Shown: in pieces, positions 1-5,225 of the stretch
How positions within the stretch are numbered: the first letter of the stretch is position 1
Layout: each line of letters begins with the position of its first letter
Source: Halanaerobiaceae bacterium
Lineage (GTDB): Bacteria > Bacillota_F > Halanaerobiia > Halanaerobiales > CSSED10-376
Assembly: GCA_003557445.1 (NCBI GenBank)
Contig: PWOK01000243.1
Coordinates: forward strand, 1 to 5,225
Length of the DNA stretch: 5,225 nt
Direction of reading: 5' to 3'
The notes under the pieces: generated by a model
Database searches by the model: none
The model's input: only the letters and a program-made list of their open reading frames with translations
What the model was told of the DNA's origin: nothing
Position numbers and translations under genes: made by a program

Positions 1-62
1 ATTTTAATTTATTGTATAATATTCTTATAATAATTAACATGTTCTGGAAAGAGAGATAAAAT

Positions 63-354
63 ATGACAGATAAAAAGAAGGACAGAATTAATGAAATATT
101 TAAGGAAATAAAACTGCTGGAGGAGAAGAGGGTCCAGCAATTTATTAAAAATAATTTTACAAAAATATTTAATTATATTTTACATGTTACTGAAATAGAA
201 GTTAGAGAATTAGCTGAGATAATTGGCAAAAATATCAAAAGGGGTAGAAGAAAAGGTATCTACAGCTGAACGTTTAAAAGAAGAAGGAAAAAAAGAGGGT
301 ATAAAAGAAGGTATGCAGGAAGGTATAAAACAGATTATTGTTTTAATTTCTTAA
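63..354 (+). pseudogene. C-terminal remnant of an Rpn/PD-(D/E)XK family nuclease-transposase gene, frameshifted
   Basis: An ATG at 63 opens a 68-codon frame that stops at 267-269. The next frame (codons from 244) continues with VEEKVSTAERLKEEGKKEG, then KEGI/KEGM/QEGI repeats, and stops at 352-354. A Glu/Lys-rich helix ending in 'AERLKEEGKKEGIKEG' repeats is the usual tail of Rpn family proteins (annotated 'recombination-promoting nuclease/putative transposase'). The shift lies in or beside the A4G4 run at 237-244; removing one base there gives a single 96-residue product. The same frame is also open from the window edge (3-56, ending NMFWKER) to a TAA at 57-59, so the ATG at 63 may be an internal Met after a nonsense mutation rather than a true start. 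No nuclease core motif is visible in what remains. The tail overlaps the 3' end of rqcH by 20 bp, convergently. Family assignment rests on the tail style only. A small intact gene of unknown function at 63-269 is the alternative. Confidence 0.6.
292..327 (+). repeat. Three in-frame 12-bp tandem units encoding (K/Q)EG(I/M)
   Basis: The units are aaagagggtata, aaagaaggtatg and caggaaggtata, preceded by a partial related unit (gaagaaggaaaa) at 280-291. They encode KEGI, KEGM and QEGI in the frame used after the frameshift. Such 12-bp units are common at the C-terminus of Rpn family genes, where copy number varies between relatives. The fact that the units stay in phase supports the idea that this frame was once translated. 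Confidence 0.75.
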
Positions 355-2077
355 CAACTTCTTCATCTGGAGTAGCATATAGTGTCTGGTAGTTATCATA
401 ATAGACCAGGCCAGGTTTTGCACCTTTAGGTTTATTTACATTTTTTACTTCTGTATAATCAACAGGGACATTTTCAGACATTTTACCTTTACTGAAATAG
501 GCTGCCAGAATGGCAGCTTCTTCTTTTGTCTGTTGAGGAATATTATCTTTTGTATGATTTCTTACAACCACATGAGAACCTGCAATCTTTTTTGTATGAA
601 ACCAGAGATCGTGATTACTGGCAATTTTTTTTGTTAAATAATCATTTTGACGATTATTTCTTCCCACCAGTATATCATAACCCTCTGATGATTTAAATTT
701 ATGGGGTGGTAGTGGTTTGTGATTTTTCTGTTTGTTTTTCTGTTTTTGTTTTTTTATATAACCCTCATCTTTTAATTCTGCTTCTATTTCCTGTAGTTCT
801 CCTTCAGTTTCTGCCTGTTCAATATTTAATATTACCTGGTTTAAATATTTTTCTTCATGTTTGAGTTTACCCAGTTCTCTTTTAATATATTTTTTGCTCT
901 TTTTAGCTTTTTCATATTTCTTAAAATATTTCTGGGCATTTTCAGCAGGAGTTAATTCAGGATTTAAATCTATTTTAATTTTTTCCTGTTCTGAATCATA
1001 ATAATTAATTAGTTCAGCAGAATCCATTCCTTTTTCTAATTGATATATATTGGCTTTGATTAATTCTCCTATTTTACGGTATTTATCCGCATTTTTACTA
1101 TCCTTATAATTCTGAAAATGTTTTTTTTGGAGCTTTTTATTTTTCTTTAAATATTTTCCGGAAATCTTAAATAATCTGTCACCCAGTTCATTAAATTTTT
1201 TCTGAATTACATCTTTTCTGTAATAATAGTCAAATAATTCACCTGTATTATTAAATTTTTTAATTTCTATATCCTTTTTATGAGTTAAAGGAAAAGCAGA
1301 GGTATAATCTATTTTGTTTTTTTTATCCAGACCAAGGGCTGGACTAAAAATTTCTTTTTTTACTTTTGTGAAGATATCACTGAAACTTTCCCAGATTTTT
1401 TCTTTCTGTTCTTTATCAAGCTCAGAATAAGGTTGTTCAAAATCAATCCCAGCTCTATGGATTATCTCTTTGGACATCAGGGGACCGGTTCCCTGTATAT
1501 TATATAATATGGCTCTAAAACAGTATTTCCCAAAATCATCAGGGATCTTCTGAAAGAAATCTTCTTTATTTATTTTTAAGGGATTTAATTTTTCCTGTTC
1601 AGGGGGAGCCTGATACTTTATCCCCGGGTAAAGCTGTCTGCTGGTTTTTTCTCCAGTTATTCTTTTCATGGCATCCAGTACTTTTAACTGATGATCAACC
1701 AGAATAATATTACTATATTTTCCCATGATCTCCAGTATTAAATTATATATTTTATGATTACTTTCAATTTCCAGAATTAATATTCTTTCAAATTCTGGCC
1801 TTTTAATATCCGTTATTTCACCATAACTGAGATATTTTCTTAATAACATACAAAAGTCAGGTGGCTTAGAGGGGTTATCAAAAGAAAGATTACTTATATG
1901 GACCCGTGGTCTTTCAGGGTGAATGGAGGCCAGTAATTGTAGATTTTCTCCGGGTTGGCGGATCTTAAGGGTTAAAATATTGTTTTCTGGTTGATATATT
2001 TTATCTATTCTGGCCCCAATAATACTTTTATTTAAATCACTTTTTATTGCCGTTAACATAATACCATCTATAGCCAT
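335..2077 (-). CDS. rqcH: RqcH, NFACT-family ribosome quality control protein (FbpA/YloA type)
   Basis: The 580-residue protein is close to the usual bacterial length (about 570). It opens with MAIDGIMLTAI and has the NFACT-N signatures RIDKIYQP (23-30) and PPDFCMLLRKYL (72-83). A helix-hairpin-helix-like stretch is at about 197-212 (GPLMSKEIIHRAGI). A long Lys/Glu-rich coiled-coil segment spans about 285-440, followed by a basic linker (442-455). The NFACT-R (DUF814) domain covers about 458-570 with DLWFHTKKIAGSHVVVRN at 490-507. In B. subtilis, RqcH binds obstructed 50S subunits carrying peptidyl-tRNA and recruits tRNA-Ala to build C-terminal alanine tails that mark the nascent chain for proteolysis. 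It acts in the cytosol, and the older fibronectin-binding name comes from streptococcal homologues. The residue pair known as Asp97-Arg98 is Glu97-Arg98 here. The ATG start is backed by AAAGGAGAG and a good upstream promoter. The gene is divergent from the ATPase, and I see no terminator hairpin after its stop. Confidence 0.96.
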   Translation of the reverse strand: MAIDGIMLTAIKSDLNKSIIGARIDKIYQPENNILTLKIRQPGENLQLLASIHPERPRVHISNLSFDNPSKPPDFCMLLRKYLSYGEITDIKRPEFERILILEIESNHKIYNLILEIMGKYSNIILVDHQLKVLDAMKRITGEKTSRQLYPGIKYQAPPEQEKLNPLKINKEDFFQKIPDDFGKYCFRAILYNIQGTGPLMSKEIIHRAGIDFEQPYSELDKEQKEKIWESFSDIFTKVKKEIFSPALGLDKKNKIDYTSAFPLTHKKDIEIKKFNNTGELFDYYYRKDVIQKKFNELGDRLFKISGKYLKKNKKLQKKHFQNYKDSKNADKYRKIGELIKANIYQLEKGMDSAELINYYDSEQEKIKIDLNPELTPAENAQKYFKKYEKAKKSKKYIKRELGKLKHEEKYLNQVILNIEQAETEGELQEIEAELKDEGYIKKQKQKNKQKNHKPLPPHKFKSSEGYDILVGRNNRQNDYLTKKIASNHDLWFHTKKIAGSHVVVRNHTKDNIPQQTKEEAAILAAYFSKGKMSENVPVDYTEVKNVNKPKGAKPGLVYYDNYQTLYATPDEEVVKKLKQ

Positions 2078-2084
2078 TTTTATT

Positions 2085-2093
2085 CTCTCCTTT
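2085..2093 (-). promoter_or_regulatory. Ribosome binding site of rqcH
   Basis: On the minus strand this reads AAAGGAGAG, with about 7 nt between it and the ATG at 2077-2075. It fixes the start of rqcH. Confidence 0.85.
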
Positions 2094-2128
2094 ATGATTT
2101 TGGTTGAGAGTTTTACTGTTCTTCTTAT

Positions 2129-2157
2129 AGTATAGAAGAAATTAAACCAGCAGTCAA
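2129..2157 (-). promoter_or_regulatory. Sigma-A-type promoter for rqcH
   Basis: On the minus strand, TTGACT (2157-2152) is followed after exactly 17 bp by TATACT (2134-2129). Each hexamer matches the housekeeping consensus at five of six positions. The predicted start is near 2122, giving a leader of roughly 45 nt that ends in the AAAGGAGAG site. An imperfect inverted repeat (TTCTTATA / TATAGAAGAA, about 2122-2140) overlaps the -10 region; it may be an operator or chance. Confidence 0.75.
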
Positions 2158-2175
2158 TGAAGAATAAGTTCTTTT

Positions 2176-2205
2176 TTGTTTTTAACTGAATAATATTATT
2201 ATGAT
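2176..2205 (+). promoter_or_regulatory. Candidate promoter for the Ca2+ ATPase gene
   Basis: TTGTTT (2176-2181) and TATGAT (2200-2205) are separated by 18 bp. The -10 is good but the -35 matches only at TTG. The surroundings are so AT-rich that other pairings are possible, for example TATAAA at 2209-2214 as the -10. The gene starts a new divergent unit, so a promoter should lie in 2158-2230; this is the best candidate I can see. Confidence 0.35.
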
Positions 2206-2229
2206 GAATATAAAAAGGATAATTGTATT

Positions 2230-2289
2230 ATGCCCAATATGACAGGAGGAGATTTTTTTGTCAGTAAACGAATATTACAGATTAAGTAA
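2230..2289 (+). other. Possible 19-codon upstream ORF overlapping the ATPase start
   Basis: ATG at 2230 opens MPNMTGGDFFVSKRILQIK and stops at 2287-2289, overlapping the first 32 nt of the ATPase gene in another frame. A second ATG lies at 2239. AAAAAGGA (2212-2219) sits 10 nt upstream and could serve as a ribosome binding site. Translation would cover the ATPase ribosome binding site and could couple or compete with ATPase initiation. Loss of one T from the T7 run at 2253-2259 would instead fuse this ORF to the ATPase. It could well be chance, as short ORFs are common. Confidence 0.2.
2244..2260 (+). promoter_or_regulatory. Strong ribosome binding site and TTG start of the Ca2+ ATPase
   Basis: AGGAGGAGA (2244-2252) lies 8 nt upstream, counted from GGAGG, of TTG at 2258-2260. 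An in-frame TGA at 2240-2242 excludes any upstream ATG as the sequence stands. The first internal Met is residue 62, inside the first membrane helix. TTG is therefore the only reasonable start. The last base of the T7 run is part of the start codon. Confidence 0.85.
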
Positions 2290-4951
2290 AAATAAGCTCT
2301 TTGATTTATTTAATACCTCTGAAAATGGGTTATCAACCAGGGAAAGCAAAAAGAGGTTAAGAAAGTATGGAGACAACAAATTACCTGAGAAAAATAAACT
2401 TAGTATTATTTCAATATTTATCAATCAATTTCAGGATTTTATGATTATTGTTTTAATGGCTGCCACAGTTTTATCATTTCTTATGGGAGAGTTCAGTGAT
2501 GCCATAACTATTTTTGCCATAATTATATTAAATGGAATTATGGGTTTTATTCAGGAATACAGGGCAGAGAGATCTTTAAAAGCCTTAAAACAATTAACAG
2601 CCCCTAAAGCTAAAGCCAGAAGGAATAATAATATAATAGAGGTTAATGCCCGGGAACTGGTTCCAGGAGATATTATTTATTTAACAACAGGGGACAGGGT
2701 TCCTGCAGATGCCAGAATTTTAAATTCTGAGAATATACAGGTGGATGAATCACTTTTAACAGGAGAATCAGTACCAGTTGAAAAAAAAGATGAAATTATA
2801 TATGACCGTGACCTTGCTCCCCAGAGTCAGTTTAATATACTGTTTATGGGGACAACTATTACCAGAGGACAGGCTGAAGCAATGGTTACCCGTACCGGTT
2901 CCAGTACAGAGATGGGTAAAATAGCAGATTTACTAAAGAAAGAATCCAGTAATATTACACCACTACAAAAAAGGCTTAAACATCTGGGTAAATGGCTGGT
3001 TATTTTTAGTGTTGTTTTAACTATGTTAATTGTTGTTACCGGTATAATTAAAGGGCAATCAACCTATCAGATGTTTATGGCAGGGGTTAGTCTGGCGGTG
3101 GCTGCAATTCCAGAAGGGCTTCCAGCTATAGTGACCCTGGCCCTGGCCATCGGGGTTCAGAAAATGATCAACAAGAATGCTATTGTCCGCAGATTACCGG
3201 CTGTTGAAACCTTTGGTTGTGCTACAGTGATTTGTTCGGATAAAACCGGTACTTTAACCCAAAATATGATGGAACTTAATAGTATTTATTTAAACAGGAG
3301 TATTATAAAATCAGAAAAGCAAAAGAAAAACAAAAACTTAGAAAAATTACTGGCAATAGGTGCCCTCTGCAATGATGCCCGGGTTAAGGGAAAACAAAAA
3401 GATGGTACTTTAAATAAAGTCAAAAACATTATAAAAGGTAATAAATGTCCTCAATTAATGGGAGATCCAACTGATATAGGACTTATTAAGGCAATATATA
3501 AACATGGTTATTCTCTGGAACAATTTTATGGAAAATACAGGATACTGGCCAGAAAATCATTTGAATCGGAAAGAAAACGTATGTCTGTTTTAGTGGAAGA
3601 TAAAAATAATGATAAAAAAGAGTTATGGGTAAAAGGGGCACCGGAAACAATTATTGATTTAACAAAATATATTTTAATTAATGGTCAAAAAAAAGAACTT
3701 ACTCCTTCATTAAAAAATGAAATACTGCAGGCCAATAGCAATATGGCCGGTGATGCTTTGAGAATTTTGGCAGCAGCCTATAGACCTGTTAAAGATAATA
3801 ATGATTTAAAAGCCCCTGAAAAATATGAAAATAATTTGATTATTGCCGGGCTGGTTGGTTTAATGGATCCTCCACGTCCTGAAGCATATCAGGCTGTTGA
3901 AAAATGTAAAGCTGCCGGGATTAGACCAATAATGATTACCGGTGATCAGGAAATAACTGCCAGAGTTATAGCCAGAGACCTGGGAATTATTGATGAAGAT
4001 GACCAGGTTATTACAGGTGATCAATTAAAAAACAGAAGTGAAATTGAACTCAGAAGAATTGTAAAAATGGTCAATGTTTTTGCCCGGATAGGTCCTTCTG
4101 AAAAATTAAAAATAGTAAAAGCCCTGCAGGACGAGGATCAAGTTGTTGCTATGACCGGTGATGGAGTTAATGATGCCCCGGCAGTAAAAAAAGCTGATAT
4201 TGGAGTTGCTATGGGTAAAAATGGAACAGATGTTACCAGGGAAGTATCTTCCTTGATTTTAGCAGATGATAATTTTGCCACAATTGTTGCTGCCATCAAA
4301 CAGGGTAGAGAGATTTACAAAAATATTCGCAAATTTATACGTTATCTATTATCCTGTAATATTGGTGAATTGTTGACCATATTTTTGGGAATTGCAATGG
4401 GTTTACCCCTGCCCTTAATCCCCATTCAAATATTATGGGTAAATCTAATTACTGATGGTTTACCGGCTCTGGCCCTGGGAGTTGATCAGGATAGTGATGA
4501 GGTTATGCAGGAAAAACCACGTGATCCACAGGAAAGTTTATTTGCCCGGGGAATGGTGGGAAGAATAACCAGTCAGGGATTTTTAATTGGTATTAATACA
4601 ATCCTGGTTTTTTTGATCGGTTTATATACATTAAGAGTGGATTTGACAGCTGCCAGGACAATGGCTTTTTCTACACTTGTTTTTTCTCAACTGTTTTTTG
4701 TTTTTAGCTGCAAATCTGAAAAAAAATCTCTGTGGGAAACACCTTTATTGAGTAATAAATTTTTGATACTGGCTGTTATGATATCTGTTTTTATGCAATT
4801 GATTGTCATTTATAATCCATTTTTAAACAGGATATTTCAGACCACCATATTAAATAGCAAACAATGGTTAATAGTTTTAATTTTTTCTGGTTGTTCAACT
4901 GTAATTCTGGAAATGGTTCATAAAACAATTGGTGAAATTCATCAAAATTAA
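2258..4951 (+). CDS. yloB: P2A-type (SERCA/PMCA-like) Ca2+-transporting P-type ATPase
   Basis: This is a complete 897-residue pump with every family landmark in order. The N-terminal cation-ATPase domain contains GLSTRESKKRLRKYGDNKLP (24-43). The actuator loop is TGES at 168-171. PEGLP in M4 (285-289) supplies Glu286, equivalent to SERCA Glu309. The phosphorylation motif is SDKTGT with Asp328. The nucleotide domain has FESERKRMSV (435-444) and KGAPE (459-463). The hinge and P-domain motifs are DPPR (537-540), TGD (561-563) and TGDGVNDAP (633-641). Ten helices are visible: about 53-72, 78-98, 243-263, 271-300, 690-712, 718-738, 768-790, 797-817, 832-852 and 867-887. Ion ligands in M5 and M6 are conserved (Asn701, Glu704, Asn729, Thr732, Asp733). 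In M8, Gln811 replaces SERCA Glu908. The predicted role is ATP-driven Ca2+ export across the cytoplasmic membrane. B. subtilis YloB, also next to rqcH and remA, is the likely orthologue. Mn2+ transport cannot be excluded from sequence. Translation starts at TTG. Confidence 0.95.
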   Translation: MSVNEYYRLSKNKLFDLFNTSENGLSTRESKKRLRKYGDNKLPEKNKLSIISIFINQFQDFMIIVLMAATVLSFLMGEFSDAITIFAIIILNGIMGFIQEYRAERSLKALKQLTAPKAKARRNNNIIEVNARELVPGDIIYLTTGDRVPADARILNSENIQVDESLLTGESVPVEKKDEIIYDRDLAPQSQFNILFMGTTITRGQAEAMVTRTGSSTEMGKIADLLKKESSNITPLQKRLKHLGKWLVIFSVVLTMLIVVTGIIKGQSTYQMFMAGVSLAVAAIPEGLPAIVTLALAIGVQKMINKNAIVRRLPAVETFGCATVICSDKTGTLTQNMMELNSIYLNRSIIKSEKQKKNKNLEKLLAIGALCNDARVKGKQKDGTLNKVKNIIKGNKCPQLMGDPTDIGLIKAIYKHGYSLEQFYGKYRILARKSFESERKRMSVLVEDKNNDKKELWVKGAPETIIDLTKYILINGQKKELTPSLKNEILQANSNMAGDALRILAAAYRPVKDNNDLKAPEKYENNLIIAGLVGLMDPPRPEAYQAVEKCKAAGIRPIMITGDQEITARVIARDLGIIDEDDQVITGDQLKNRSEIELRRIVKMVNVFARIGPSEKLKIVKALQDEDQVVAMTGDGVNDAPAVKKADIGVAMGKNGTDVTREVSSLILADDNFATIVAAIKQGREIYKNIRKFIRYLLSCNIGELLTIFLGIAMGLPLPLIPIQILWVNLITDGLPALALGVDQDSDEVMQEKPRDPQESLFARGMVGRITSQGFLIGINTILVFLIGLYTLRVDLTAARTMAFSTLVFSQLFFVFSCKSEKKSLWETPLLSNKFLILAVMISVFMQLIVIYNPFLNRIFQTTILNSKQWLIVLIFSGCSTVILEMVHKTIGEIHQN

Positions 4952-4984
4952 TAAATATTATAAAATAAAAAACCGGGTAATGGC

Positions 4985-5013
4985 TTGTCAAATTTAACTT
5001 ACTGTGATATTAT
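4985..5013 (+). promoter_or_regulatory. Extended -10 promoter candidate for remA
   Basis: TTGTCA (4985-4990) and TATTAT (5008-5013) are separated by 17 bp, with TG at 5005-5006 giving an extended -10. Each hexamer matches the consensus at five of six positions. The predicted start is near 5020, leaving a leader of about 60 nt before the remA ATG. This suggests remA and the genes after it need not depend on read-through from the ATPase gene. Confidence 0.6.
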
Positions 5014-5033
5014 AATTTAAAACTTACATTTAT

Positions 5034-5062
5034 TTGAGAAATAATATAATTATTAATAGTAT
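5034..5062 (+). promoter_or_regulatory. Second, weaker promoter candidate upstream of remA
   Basis: TTGAGA (5034-5039) and TAGTAT (5057-5062) are 17 bp apart. The predicted start would fall at about 5068-5070, inside the AGGGGGA site, which would leave no usable ribosome binding site. That makes it less likely than the promoter at 4985-5013. Confidence 0.15.
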
Positions 5063-5064
5063 AT

Positions 5065-5071
5065 AGGGGGA
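5065..5071 (+). promoter_or_regulatory. Ribosome binding site of remA
   Basis: AGGGGGA ends 8 nt before the ATG at 5080-5082, a normal spacing. It is the only purine-rich site in an otherwise A/T leader and supports this start. Confidence 0.8.
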
Positions 5072-5079
5072 TATCAAAT

Positions 5080-5225
5080 ATGAAAGTAAAATTAATTAAT
5101 ATTGGTTTTGGAAATATTGTAGCAGCAAATAGGGTAATAGCAGTTGTTAGCCCTGAATCAGCTCCAATAAAAAGGAATATTCAGGAGGCCAGGGATAGTG
5201 GAATGTTGATTGATGCTACCTATGG
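5080..5225 (+). CDS. remA: RemA (DUF370) regulatory DNA-binding protein, 5' part
   Basis: The frame encodes 48 complete codons and is cut by the window end. It includes [20 protein letters not shown] (6-25), [20 protein letters not shown] (26-45) and then ATYG. This is nearly identical in pattern to B. subtilis RemA, a protein of just under 90 residues, so a little over half is present. RemA forms ring-like oligomers that bind DNA and, in B. subtilis, activate biofilm matrix and osmoprotection genes. From memory, Arg18 and Pro29 are positions where B. subtilis loss-of-function alleles were found; both are conserved here. In this organism the regulon is unknown, and conservation next to gmk and rpoZ in many Bacillota suggests a wider role. 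Those two genes would be expected just beyond the window. The gene has its own promoter candidate and ribosome binding site. Confidence 0.95.
   Translation, partial: MKVKLINIGFGNIVAANRVIAVVSPESAPIKRNIQEARDSGMLIDATY

Noticed and set aside
15..31. Two TATAAT hexamers (15-20 and 26-31) as promoters of the 63-269 frame
   Set aside because: The first has no room for a -35 in the window and the second has no good -35. The same bases are also open in the frame of the remnant, so they may be old coding sequence in AT-rich DNA.
237..246. Programmed ribosomal frameshifting in the Rpn-like gene
   Set aside because: The change needed is +1, and A4G4 is not a classic slippery heptamer for -1 shifting. 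No pseudoknot or upstream stimulatory site is apparent, so an indel mutation or sequencing error is simpler.
2158..2257. Riboswitch or cation-sensing leader (for example yybP-ykoY) before the ATPase
   Set aside because: The leader after the candidate promoter is about 50 nt, AT-rich and without GC stems, too short and unstructured for known classes.
4806..4991. A 61-codon open frame on the minus strand overlapping the ATPase 3' end
   Set aside because: It is almost wholly antisense to well-conserved ATPase coding sequence, has no convincing ribosome binding site and shows no recognisable family pattern.
4955..5000. A terminator after the ATPase gene
   Set aside because: The stretch with CCGGG and GGC around 4971-4984 does not form a stable GC stem, and no T run follows on the plus strand.
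5041..5064. AT-rich near-palindromes as an operator or replication-related site
   Set aside because: Simple ATAAT/ATTAT runs are self-complementary by composition, and no longer symmetric core or repeated motif stands out.

Overview
The window looks like chromosomal DNA from an AT-rich, probably anaerobic Bacillota (Firmicutes). The AT-rich codons, frequent AGA/AGG arginine codons, strong AGGAGG-type ribosome binding sites and the gene set rqcH / Ca2+ ATPase / remA all fit. This set matches the Bacillus subtilis yloA-yloB-yloC-remA neighbourhood, as I recall it. The style suggests Halanaerobiales or a related group, but that assignment is an inference and was not tested.

Layout. Positions 1-354 (+) hold a decayed tail of an Rpn/PD-(D/E)XK 'recombination-promoting nuclease / putative transposase' family gene. 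It has an in-frame stop at 57-59, a one-base frameshift near 237-244 and a short Glu-Gly repeat tail. Positions 335-2077 (-) hold a full-length NFACT protein (RqcH, formerly FbpA/YloA), the ribosome quality control factor that adds alanine tails. Positions 2078-2257 are a divergent intergenic region with a very good promoter for rqcH, a weaker candidate for the ATPase, and an ATPase start made of AGGAGGAGA, a run of seven T and a TTG codon. Positions 2258-4951 (+) encode a complete ten-helix P2A-type Ca2+ transporting ATPase. Positions 4952-5079 carry a credible extended -10 promoter. From 5080 to the window end is the first half of remA (DUF370).

How the genes relate. These are mostly housekeeping genes whose adjacency is conserved rather than one pathway: rescue of stalled 50S subunits (RqcH), Ca2+ export (ATPase) and transcriptional control by RemA. 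The yicC/yloC gene expected between the ATPase and remA is absent here.

I found no CRISPR array, RNA gene, prophage, toxin-antitoxin pair or evident new system. The points most worth a second look are: Glu at the Asp of the RqcH Asp97-Arg98 motif; the T7 tract at the ATPase start, where loss of one T would put two upstream ATGs in frame; Gln at the SERCA Glu908 position of the ATPase; and the decaying Rpn gene running into the 3' end of rqcH.
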